This document shows, piece after piece, positions 36,759 to 48,368 of a DNA stretch of 64,000 nt; within the stretch, counting starts at the first letter, position 1, and each line of letters begins with the position of its first letter. The translations under genes and the position numbers were made by a program. The DNA comes from Acridotheres tristis. Its lineage: Eukaryota > Chordata > Aves > Passeriformes > Sturnidae. The stretch spans positions 91,284,347 through 91,348,346 of the forward strand of contig CM072887.1 in assembly GCA_037013685.1 (NCBI GenBank), written 5' to 3'. A model generated the notes under the pieces. The model had not been told where the DNA came from. It made no database searches and saw only the letters and a program-made list of their open reading frames with translations.

Positions 36759-39519
36759 TTTGTTCTCAGCTAAATGGAAAATACTGTGCAGAACTGAACA
36801 CAAAATAAGTGCATGTTTCATCTGTTGAAATGTAAAGGTCTCTAATCTGACTGTATTTGAGGTGGTTATCAAAGCTGCTTCTGCACTCTAACTAGAAAAA
36901 AAACCCACTTCTGTAAGATACATTGCACTTTAAAGGACTTCTCCCATACATCTGATAAATCACACTCTGGAAATGCCTGACTTTCTCCACCAATTACTGA
37001 GAGGGCCTAGTGCAATTTACGTAGAAAAGATGTCTGATGACGGATATGCACAAGTATTCAGATGAATCCTCTCCTGTGAATCTGATTTTGCCATAAATCT
37101 CTGACTCAGAGGTAGAAAAAGATATGCTTTGTAGGCTGAATATTTTTTCTATAGTACTCTTCTTCATATATTATATTGTAAATAAATACTGTATTAAAAA
37201 AGTCAGTGTAAACTGAAATATGCCTTCCTGAAATTCTGCTGTAATACAGAATGCAGCAGGAAAAATATGCCCTTCTTGGGGGGAGTTATTTTTAGTGTAC
37301 TGGTTTTTGATAGGGCTATTGGGTAGAAGCAATCAGTTGCTGAGTTATCCTCTGCTTCAAAACATGTCAATATATAGTAAAGAGATCACTATGTAGCAAA
37401 ATAAATTAGTAGGGATGTCGTAAATGTGTGCCTGGCTAGCACACGTGTTGGTTTGTCATGAAAGATTGTTCCTGTGGTGTTAGATGGAAAAGGAGGAGGA
37501 TTTTTTTCAAATATTAAAATCAGATATATTACTATGATGTATAGTCAACTGTAAATTATCCTTAAATGAGCTAGAAAAGCCAGAGAGGACAGACAACTTG
37601 CGTGCAAGCTGAAATATCACTCAACACAAAGCAGCTAGACGTTCAGGACTTTGAATACTTCTTTAAGGTAGTACAGATTCACAGAAAAATAAACTTTATG
37701 ACATCTTGCTTTTCTTCAAACAAATTAATTTCTTTATCTGCAGAACATATTCATAGACAAGTTTTGCAGATTCCCTAGTGATTTAGTTCACATCCAGCAG
37801 TTCCAAGGCATTCTCATATAGAAAACACTGTCTCCAAATCCATAATGGGATATCAGGTAAATTTTCCAATGCCATGAAATCGTAAGGACTTTCTCTGGTT
37901 CAGCATGCTTCTTCATCCATGCCATTAAAAGGCATTCTTACCAAAAAAAAAAGAAGAGTTTTGTCTATTTTAGTGGCTGGAAGAAGAGTGTGATTTGTAT
38001 CATGTTCCTGAACCACATGTGTACTTGTCCAGAGAGAGCTCACTGAAACAGACTGCACATCTAAATGTAAGCATGTTTGCCTACTGCTGCAGAAATAGCT
38101 CCACATGTTAGATGGAGACATACGAGCCCTTGGCAACCAAGTGCTTCTGGGGACATGCAACTGGTCAGTACTGAATTCATGCTAATAAGCAATATAAAAA
38201 AAAAACACTATGTGGCTTTTGAAGGGAGTCTTAAAAAGAATGCCAGACTTGAAAGATACAATTTACTGATAAACTGCTGTAATGAAAGTGAATTACAACT
38301 AGTACACAAGGGAAGAAGGTATAAAAGACTTTCATTAAACAAGCTACAAAACAGTTCAGAGAACATAGTAGAACAGTCTATACTTAAGCTGAGCAAGATG
38401 AATATTTATAGGCCATGCCTGAAAATTTAAAAGGAAGTTAAAAAAAAAATAAAAGGGAGTGGATAGTCTTAAGAAAGTAAAGGTGAAATAATTTGTACAT
38501 TTTCAAGCATTCCAACAAGTGCTACTGAAATTCTGACAATATTTCACTGTTTAGAGACCCAGTCAATTTCTAATCAGATGTATTTAAATTATTCCTTAAG
38601 ATAAAGAAAATGAATAACACCATCCTGATTGATGAGATGCTTATATTTTTTAATCAGTCAGCATAGTTGCTGTAGAAAGCACTGTGAGCCTGGCTTGCCC
38701 TTGCACTCACAGCACTTCTACCTTATCAGCGAAGTTCCTTTGGGTTTAAACCAAACAGAACTCTAGACTATATGGGTCTACTGACCATAAAATATAATGC
38801 GTCATTAAAATATTAATTCAAATGTTGGAAACATATCACTCAATTTCTCGCAGTTCTTATTTCTTCAAAAAATACTGAGGAAGAAATGTCACACATTCTA
38901 GTAAAATATTACTGAACAGGAAGTAGAGGCCCTGGGCTGCAGTACCATTATGTAATTATTTATAAATATCTCCTTATAATAAACCTCTTAGTTTTAGAAA
39001 TTTAAAATGTAGTCTATATCAGTGGTAACAACAGTAAAATAAGATAGATCACACAAAGAATACTGATCTACAGTCTTAAAAGCAATAAAGAACTCTGAAT
39101 TATAAATCTTCAGAAGACAAATTATCCTTTATTTGGCCAAATGTAAATTAAGGGGGTGGGATGGTTTGGAATTGTGGAATCACCAAAATGAAAACTATTC
39201 ATGCACCATTGACAGAGCAACTGTGGGGTGAGGAAAATTTCTCTTCTGCAGATTTATATCCCTGAAACAGAAAAGAGGGACGAATACTTCAGATTATTAC
39301 AGCAAAATTAAACTAAACTAATGCACAAGAGACATCATCTTCCTAATTACCTTTAATCTGATTTGAGTGATTTATTTAATTTAACTGCCTAACGGATACA
39401 CATATACTTCTGAACTACTTGGTCTGGATTCATTTTATAGTCAATAAACACATCTACTTAGTCAGAACTGAATGTTAAGATGTTAACTGTAGAGTAAGAC
39501 AAAATATAATAGAAAGCAG

Positions 39520-40090
39520 AATCACAGTCACTGAATGGCTGAAGTTGAGAGGGACCCCAGGAGGCCATTTAGTGCACCCCTTCTGATAAAGCAGATTCAC
39601 CCAGAGCAAGTTGCATAGGATCATCTCCAGGCAGCTTTTGAATAACTCCAGAGAACAGACTACACAATCTCTCTGGGCAGCCTAACAGTAAAGAAGTTTT
39701 CATCATGTTCAGATGGATATTCCAATGTTCCAGTTTGTGCCCTTTGTCCCTTTTCCTGTCACTGGCCACCACTGAAAAAGACTCTGGCCCAGCTCCCTCA
39801 GACTTTTCTCATAAGAGAGATGCTCCTGTCCCATCATCATCATCACAGATCCCCACTGGGCCCTCTCCTGTAGTTCCTGGTGTGTCTTGAGCTGAGGAGC
39901 CCAAGAGTGGGCACAGCATTCCAGATACGGCCTCACCAGGGTAGAGCAGAGGGGCAGGATCACCTCCCTCTGTCTTCTGTCAGCGCTTTTCCTCAGGATC
40001 CTGCTTGGCCTTTTTGGCCACAAGGCACACTTCCAGTTCATGGTTAACTTCGTGCCCACCAGGCCCCAGGTCCTTCTCTCCTCTGCAGAA
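39520..40090 (-). mobile_element. CR1 LINE, antisense
   Basis: The left end 'gaatcacagtcactgaatgg' with 'gagagggaccccaggaggc' is a reverse-complemented CR1 3' terminus. It is followed by 'ctctgggcagcctaacagta', 'gctgaggagcccaagagtgg', 'gcattccagatacggcctca' and 'gagcagaggggcaggatcac'. The right limit is near 40090, after 'caggccccaggtccttctc'. It is closer to a CR1 subfamily different from those at 18686 and 59995. A CAT/ATC run (about 39834-39845) lies inside. Confidence 0.9.
39709..40059 (-). pseudogene. CR1 ORF2 C-terminal remnant, antisense
   Basis: The 116-codon minus-strand frame retains CR1 ORF2 C-terminal motifs: VILPLCSTLVRPYLECC at residues 33-49 and QEHLSYEKSLRELG further on. It is open over an unusually long part of this region, but it lacks the catalytic reverse transcriptase motifs and loses the CR1 frame at its end. 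It is a dead fragment of the CR1 at 39520-40090, not a host gene. Confidence 0.8.
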
Positions 40091-40329
40091 TTCTAAGGTT
40101 GTCTATACTCAAGATATAGGAGTGTACATTTAGTCAGATTAATACATTCATTGAAGGAACCCATCCAGAACAAAATCACTGAAAGGATATTATTCATACT
40201 ACAAGAAGGCAAGAAACAAAAACTGGTGGCATTTTTCTACTGTATGTTTGATAAGAACCTAGAACAATGACATTTTCTTACTCAAGCCTCATTTGAATGT
40301 TAATTTAATGAGAATAAAATAAAACAGTA

Positions 40330-40349
40330 ATATCATATGCATATGATAT
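40330..40349. repeat. Perfect 20-bp palindrome with two CATATG boxes
   Basis: ATATCATATGCATATGATAT is fully self-complementary. It contains two CATATG E-box-type hexamers and a central ATATGCATAT, similar to paired POU-factor half-sites. Binding by such factors is only inferred. Confidence 0.85.
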
Positions 40350-41199
40350 AAATACTTAAATTCCCTAAGAAAACGTCTTTGCTGAGAACATGTATTTAAT
40401 TTTGTGTGTTTACTTTGATGTACACAACTGTACATAATTTCCTAGATGAGATTTTCCATTTTATCTAGGATTAAAATTGTTTAAACTTCACTAAAAATAC
40501 CTTTTCCCCTCTATTTCTTTTGAAAGATTTTATCTAGGAGACTTAATCATCTGTCACTACAAGGGAGAAATGCTAGTACTGAAATATTGTTAAATTTAAT
40601 TCCCACTGCAGCACTTTACTGAAACTTATTGGTCTTAGATAGGCACTAGTTTGAAATCTGAAATTGAATTCTGGAGTAAATAATCAAAATACAGTCCTCT
40701 TATTATTGTCTGAGTTGTGCTCAGAATCTAAAATAAAGATATCTTTATTAGATTTGGAAGAATAGAGAGTCTTTTGATTAATGCTCAGATGAAAAAAGCA
40801 TTTGAAAATATGGGAGTGACAAGGTCACTTGTGCTATACTTTTTGAATAACCCATCTGGGTAATGGGAGGAAATGTTTCTGTGGGCTATCTACAAAGTGT
40901 TCCCTGTGCCAAGCAAAATTTGTCAAGAAAATGAGGCAGGTCTGGACAGAAACCAAAAGTCAAGGTACAAGAACTATAATTAAACAACTGATTTATTTTA
41001 CAAATTCTATTTTTAAAAACCTTTAACAAGATTTTCAGCGAGAGACAAAACATGCTTGAAACAAGATATTTTCAAACCAAGACAATACCTAAAGAGCTAT
41101 AGTTTTTATATGAAGTGGGAAAACTATAAGAAGGAACTAAATTATTCTATTTCTGCCTCGTTTCTCTCTCCTCTGACCTTAAGCACTACTCTGCAGCAG

Positions 41200-41220
41200 C
41201 CCCGCCCCCCCCGCCCCCCC
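41200..41220 (-). other. C-rich tract; G-quadruplex potential on the minus strand
   Basis: Runs of 4, 8 and 7 C (41200-41203, 41205-41212, 41214-41220), separated by single G bases, sit in strongly AT-rich DNA. The minus strand therefore has G-runs of 7, 8 and 4, enough for four G3 tracts with short loops, and the plus strand could form an i-motif. Run lengths may also reflect sequencing error in a homopolymer. Confidence 0.7.
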
Positions 41221-42459
41221 GGTATTTATTAAATATTGTCTTTGAAAACCCAAAAGCATATATCTTTGTTGCCTCCTATAGAAATCTTACTTAGCTAGGA
41301 ATTATTTACTTTTAAAGGTTTGGGAGGTTTTCAGAATAATAGCAGAACCTGTATGATAGTGTCTTTTCAGCAAACAGCTGAGATTTTGAGCATTTAATCA
41401 ATTCAAGAGAAAAAAAATTCTCTCTGTAGATGGTGTTTGTAAAAATATTTTGTTCAAACATTATTTTCATGACTGAACTTTTAAAACTTTACTGTAGGAT
41501 AACTTTTCCTGGGGTTTCTAAGTGTTATGCCTTCACAAGAGCCATCCATTTCACAATTGAGGAAGGCTTTCACAGCACAGTTTGATTTTCAGCATGTTTT
41601 TTTCCCTTTTTTTTTTACTGGATAACATCCATAAATACTCAAGTGAAAAAAAAGGTGAAAGGTAAATAAAAAATCTTCAGAACTCACACAAAGTCTAATA
41701 CAATTTCATCAATTTGGCCACAGTTGACTTTTGTAGTTTTTCCCTGATTATCCAGCTGCCACAGGCCACCCATATACAAATTATGTAGCACAGCACTAAA
41801 TCAAACATGGTTATTGACAGAAGCTATGTTGGTATGTCAAATCCACAGAATTTAAACATAGTAAGAATGTGAGAAAGATGTCTATTTTGAGGGATTACAG
41901 CCACTACTAATAACCATCTAAAAGAGATATTTATGTTTTGTGATGTGAAATAAACACAGAGGGACCATGAAAGAAAAGTGAGTGGATAAAATGATCCCCA
42001 GTCTCTGCTGAAATACTTCCTTGTGTCTTCCTGTAGAGTACATGGGTTTCTAGAGCATTAGATATCTTCTCTTCTGTATGGCATATTAATATTTCAGGAG
42101 AATCTTTGCCTCAACTGTTTTATCCAGACAATATATCAATCCAAATTCATACCTGACATAAATTTTGAATTCAGTTGAGCTTCACCAGATTTTATTTTAC
42201 CTCAGAAAATTCTCCTGTGTTTTATTACAATCTGAATCATCTTTAGCCATGTTAGAAAAAAATAAATAGATTATATTCAAAATAAAAGAAAACAATAGGG
42301 TAATTGGGTAGTATTTAATGAAATACTTTAGTAAAACTCCCTGAATTTATTTTTCTAAATTGGTTTACAGCAAATCTGCTGGCCACCAGAGAATTATATT
42401 CACACAGTTTTTCACTAGAAAAAAAGGGAATGTGAAATGCATGTCACCATAAACCACAG

Positions 42460-42504
42460 ATTGTTATTAGACTAAAACAATCAAATTGTTATTAGACTAA
42501 AACA
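42460..42504 (+). repeat. 25-bp period tandem duplication
   Basis: ATTGTTATTAGACTAAAACA occurs at 42460-42479 and again at 42485-42504 without mismatch, with 5 bases between. Confidence 0.9.
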
Positions 42505-42583
42505 TTTGTGTAATTCTGGAACTTTGTTGGAAAAAATATGCTGAGTGATACTTGAGTTTACCTTTGAAGATATTTAAAAGATC

Positions 42584-42620
42584 ATTAGTATGTTATAAAA
42601 TTATTAGTAGGTTATAAAAT
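42584..42620 (+). repeat. 19-bp period tandem duplication
   Basis: ATTAGTATGTTATAAAATT (42584-42602) is followed directly by a second copy starting at 42603 that differs by one T-to-G change in its first 18 bases. It lies about 80 bp from another tandem duplication. Confidence 0.85.
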
Positions 42621-45600
42621 AAAACATACAAGGCTACAAAGTGCAAAAAAACTCAGAAGTTCTTATGTTACGGGTGTGATTTTCCTAGAGTTATGTCTAA
42701 TCTGTACAAAATAGTTATTCTTTAACTTTTAGTATTAAAATTATTTTTATATTAGAAAACATAACAACCTTCTGTTTAGTGATTTCAACTACTTATTCTC
42801 AAAATATAATTTGTGTAGTGTCTGGGATTTTTTTTCTAGATTTGTAATCAAATTTGAATTGTATCAAAAGATTAATCCTACAAATTAGGTGATGATTTTA
42901 TTCTCCATTATTTGAAGATACAAAAAAGGCAAAGTTTGTTATTTGATATGCAACTTCATTTACCTCTGCATGCACTTTAGCAGTTAAGTCAAGCTCTATG
43001 TCTCACTGAAGAACTTTGACCATACCCACCATCCAAGGAGCTTAGACCAACAGCAAGACAGAGAAATAGAGTAAAAAAACTCACATTATTTACCAGGAGG
43101 TAAAAGGTACACATGGAAGTAATTAGAAGACAGTCAAAAGCATTTTACTTTCTACTAAGAATATTACTGTGCATAATATATAGATTAATTTTTAAGTTAA
43201 ACAGAAAATTCCACTAGTCTGATATAATACACATAATAATACTCTGTCAGAGTGTTTTCAACTATGTATCAGTTTACTTGTAGATGATTTTCACCACAAA
43301 TACAATAGGTATATCTTGTATTTCTTGGATATATATTGTCAGTAACTGCTGTGAAAGGGTGAACGTATGGTACAACTAAATAAGAAATCATTCTCCTAAG
43401 TATAAAAATAACATATTTAGAATTTCCATTGAAAAAATATTATTTTGCACTACATTAGATTTCTAGCAAGTGTTTTCTTATCTCAGAAAATTTATATAAG
43501 AGCTACTAAAGCTGGTAATTAAGTACATAAGACTGCAGAAGCAATTTATATAACATTTTCAAGACCTTTGGCTACAATAACCAGACCCAAAAGAGACCTA
43601 GCTATATTTGAATTGCAAATGTCTTAATGGTTCCTTGCTGGTTCCAGGGATTATATAAAGAACTAGATAGTCAAGTTCCTTAAGAACTGGAACATTTAAT
43701 TGCGTTAAACAGGAACTCGGACTCTGAAACGATCTCTCACTATTTTTTTTTCTTTTTTTTTTTCTCCTGGTGAAAATGACAGATTTGTTCTTTTCTTTGA
43801 AGAGATGGCATGAAAGAGGCTCCACATAAATGCTGTCAAGTCCCTGAGATCAGTAATTGTCATGACTGTCCCTGTCCAGCCTCCTTGGTGTCTTCCCCCA
43901 CCCACCCACACCCCAGGACTCCCTTTCCTGTTCTTATATTTTCTGTTTGCCTCAGAAGTGATTTCCATATAAAGATCACACATCATGATTTCCTGGTTTG
44001 ATCCTTTTTGAAATCTACTTTATGGAATTCAATAGGAAAATTAACTAGTTCTGCAGCACCATATTATGCTATTAGAAGTTCCCTACATCTACTGCATTTT
44101 CAATACTGACAGCCTTTTATAAAACCTTTTATCTTTCAATTTGCAAAGACCAAATGCTTCTGCAAGGAAATTTAGTGTGAGTCAAATAGATGGCTGAAAT
44201 AACAAGGAGAAAATAACAGTACAGTATGCAAAACATTGTCAACTATTTCTGTGAAATGCTGAATTTTAATTACTTTTAACTAATTATAATACTGCTACAT
44301 TTCTCTTGCATTACAAATGTACACTAGGCTAATGCAGATTAAATGCTACAAGGAAACAGCAGCAAAAAAAGGACAGAATTTCATGTTTACAGAGAGATAG
44401 AATTTTCCCTAACCTTAGCTTTTGACATCCTATTAAATGCCATGTCTTTAACTGAGTGATTAGTTCCAGTTATAGTTAACTACTAGTCCTTCAATGAATG
44501 CAGTAGGCAGATGAAATCTTGTTTTCTGATAAATAACCATTTACTTAATAGCAATCTCTTTGAACTGCACTATGAAACATGGTTTATCACATCATCACAT
44601 TGTGTACTCTTCCCTCCCTCAAATCAATAACTTAAAATTACTGCTATATTTTATACATTAGTTTTATTTTGTTAAGGGTCATTCACTGCTAGATAGTAAC
44701 AATCTCTACTATAACAAATATCTTGTTGCTCTTGATAATCACTTCAAAAGAGTAAGAAATCACTGTTACAAAAAATAGTGTCTTGCTTTCCAAGTTTTTT
44801 AAAAGTATTCTTTTTCTGTGTTTTCTCATTTCCTGCAGCTTTCCTCTGTTTGGAAACAAGAAAAATTTGGGGATAGACATTGTTTACATATTTAGAAATG
44901 TCACTCTTTTAGTTGTGTGCTTTCATCATTTATTAGAAGTTGTATACTCTATGTTAGACTCATTCTAGTAGTATTAATATAAGTTTCTTGAAATCATTTT
45001 TTTCAGGTACACTAAATTCTTAAAGAATAGCATACACTACTATATCTATGAATTTCCTGGTTTGGAATTTAACTTTCAGGACTTTACTAATTCAAGATAT
45101 TACTGCATGTGTAATTTTTAGATGAGCATAATCTTTTAAATTAATGAAATAAGATGGATTTTCTAGATTCTGTATTAGTTTAGAACTACCTGGAAGGAAA
45201 CATATTCATTTTTAGGTAATCAAAGAGAAGACAGACGTCAAAACATCTATCTTCAAGACATCAAAACAACAAAACAAGTATGATTTTACAGTTCTGTATT
45301 CAAAGGACTGCTTTTATGTTACTCACTTAAGAAGTCCTGGACAACACACACGGCAGTTCTGGGAGATGGGAAGATCTAGATCAAGTGTCTGACTCCCTGG
45401 GCAAGAATCTGCACAGAATAATGTGTAAGACCACAATGCAGGGAAACAAATACAATCGAAGGTAAGAATTGGAGTCTGGCCTTCACAAAGCTGGGAGCAC
45501 AAGACTAAGGGAATTTTTAAACTCAGGTTCCCTAGACTTTGTAAAAAACATCTAGGTTTGTTTTCTATCACTGAAAGTCTATTTCTATTGAAGGGAAGGA

Positions 45601-48295
45601 AACTATTCTATCTCTTGTAGAGACTAGAAAGTTTATTTAAACAGATCAATGAAGTACTGCAAATCACTTTGGAGGAGGACAGAAAAATGGTGAAACATAA
45701 AGCATTGGAGATATAGTTATATCTTCAGAGTGAATCTTGTATATATGTATATTCTACTACTGGCAAAAAAAGCATTCTGTGTAATTTCTTCCTCCATATT
45801 GATGGATAATCATTTTCTAAAGTTGTTTGGGTCATCATCTGATAGGTGAATCTGGAAAGACTTCAGAATTCATCAGAATTTTCATCTTTATGTATGATCT
45901 TTTGATGAAAAAAAATTGATGAGATCTAAAAAAGGTCTATCACCATGTTGTGGTCTTAACAGCATAACAATTTTAATATGATTGTGGAGCACAGAAAGAA
46001 AAAAGTCTCTTCTTTGTCATGAGTTGATAGCTAAGGCTATCAGAGCTAGGTTTTTCTTCCAAATTCTTGTGCAGTTCACATGGCTTTTGGGCATGTTTGA
46101 TACAATTAGCAGAAGAATTTTGGGGTTTTTTCAGGCCTTCAATACTACTTTTCAAAACTAAAAATTTTTCAGGATATGAACTGGATCTAACATGTATTTA
46201 GAGCTCTCAACTACTAACAAAACATGAGGGAATGTTCATGATTGTAGATTTACACAATTCTAGAGGTTTTACTTTCTCTGACAGTTGCTTTAAACTCATT
46301 ATGGAACTTTTTAAAGGATAGAAAGTCCACAAGCATTAGACTAGATTTGTACCATTTAAAACACACCACCATGGTTCTTCAAAAGCCCAGGTTTGCTGAA
46401 CACAATAGACGAATACTTTGCCAATCTCACAGCCCTTTCTCTGCAGGATTTTGGGACTTTTTGTCCTATACATAGCTTCACTTGCAAGGAATCCACCTGG
46501 AACATATCCACAATTCTACAGTCTCAGTTTCTCATCCTGCATCATTACTATTTCTGTTCCCCACTTACAGATATGAGAGGGTGTCTCCCTGAAGAACAAA
46601 AGTTGTAATGTGGATGGCTGTGTTGCAGTCTGCAATGTAGGAGACGAGTGAAGGAAGCTCATTCCTTTAGCCTGAGGTAAGTAAAACAGACATTCCCTGA
46701 GAGTGACTTCAAAGGTGCAGTAAAAAAGATTCTGGATGCCATTGGTTGGATTTACAATTTATTATTATGTCTCCCTACCATAAATGTAGGCTTCTTTTTT
46801 CTTAACTGTCATTTTAGCAAGCATAGCCTGAGGTCAGGTTGTCTTCTCATTCCATCTGTCAAGTAAATGGGACCACAATCTCTGCTTACTGAAGTTTTCC
46901 AGCAGTGCAATATTATTTGATGATTTCTGATTTAGGCTATTAGAGTGTTACACTACAGTTTGAGGTCCTGTAAGTTAAATGGTGATCACATGTGCATTTT
47001 TTTCCATTGCTGATGTTTAACTGTGCCCAAGAAAAACCTCAAGTTTTCTCTAGAATCAAAAGGACAACTTAGTACTTGCAACTGGCATTCACAAGGGAAA
47101 GAGAAAAAATAAAGGGAAAGGAAAAAGAAGGCTCAGAAAATGAGATCATGAAAGACTGAAGTCACTGAGAGAGAACTCCAAGATGCAAGTTTTATAGTCA
47201 AATTCCAGACCAGAACATTGCCTTAAGGGAACAGTCAATAACCAAGATGTCATATAAAAATAAGGAAAAATATATCCCTTTCTGCCTTTGATTTTCTGTA
47301 AATAGCCTAATGTTTCTTTTCTAGACTTTTCTTCCTATTGTACCTTCTATTTCTTAATCAAACTGCGAAAATAAATCTGCAAGAAAGGAACACTGAATCA
47401 ATAAGGTTTCCAAGTAGTTTAAATGATATTTAATTACTGGTATTCCATATATATATTATGGTACTTTCAAAGAACTGGCTTGTGACATCCTTCATAGGAG
47501 AGTAGGGCTAGAAGGAATGCAACCTGTAATATTCTTGGAGATGGGGAGCAAGCAGTTTTGTGTCCTACTCTCTCCCATGAGAGTCTCAGAGGTTCCTGAG
47601 CTATATCAGATGAAGTTATATCTCTACAGTCCTTTAATCAAAAGTAAGGCAAATTACTGTGACTGGACCCCATCTCTTCCTTGACATATCAAAACAGCAA
47701 AAGAATGCTTGAAACTGTGTTAACCAAGCAGCATTTGCATCCATTAAAAATATCATAAGCGGCTGATAGTATCCATCAGCACTCAGATCAAAGGATTATT
47801 CTTGAGAAATGTCTGCGTGCTCCCTCTACAGATCTGATCAGGGGTCTCAAAAGGAGCAAAGTTGTATTTTGCAAATCACTGGTTGAAACCTCTAATACAA
47901 TAATTCAAAAACTCCAGATTGCTTAAAAAAAAAAAAAAAGAAAAAGAAAACTGCAGGTGGAAAAAAGTGGTGAGTCCTCTGATGGTGGATTTGGCTGTGT
48001 GCAATACTGTTCAGAAAATGCTGTGCCTGCTGTTTTTATAATAAGATGACCTTTTCCACTGCAAAGACACAGCCATCACAACCATTAGTAAAGCACTAAT
48101 GAATAGTCTTCTATTCAAACAACAGCAGCAAAGCAGGAATCTGATATACCCTATGTCCCTTTCACTTCACTGAAGTCTGAACTCTAAAACCTCATTGAAA
48201 ACAGAACATTTTGATGAGAGGAATTGCAAGAATGTCACACAAAATCATTCCTGCTACAATTTTCAATTTTCTGGCTTTTAATGTTGGGAGGGGTT

Positions 48296-48368
48296 TTGTG
48301 TGGTTTTTGTTTGTTTTTTTGTTTGTTTGTTTGAGTTTTTTGGTTTTTTGTTTTTTGGTTTTTTTTAA
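48296..48368 (+). repeat. T-rich TTTG/TTTTTGG simple repeat
   Basis: Degenerate repeats of TTTG, GTTTGTTT and TTTTTTGG units. The antisense frame across it codes only Lys, Gln, Asn and Thr runs and is an artefact of the repeat. Confidence 0.85.

Larger units (their letters stand above)
29569..39519. other. 10 kb of AT-rich DNA without recognised mobile elements
   Basis: No CR1, LTR or SINE was seen. Notable structure consists of a palindrome at 30224-30243, hairpins at 31027-31052 and 36732-36758, and a low-complexity TAT/TTTTA stretch at about 36640-36712. The many short frames, including the 107-codon antisense frame at 35068-35391 and the 117-codon frame at 38077-38430, show no domain, no coding-like composition and no splice support. 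Confidence 0.55.

Noticed and set aside
38077..38430. 117-codon plus-strand frame
   Set aside because: Lys/Asn/Leu-rich with no motif; overlaps another chance frame on the minus strand; no splice context.
45323..45571. 82-codon Cys-rich minus-strand frame
   Set aside because: Cys, Leu and Pro content is above average, but there is no domain pattern, no splice sites and no repeat match.
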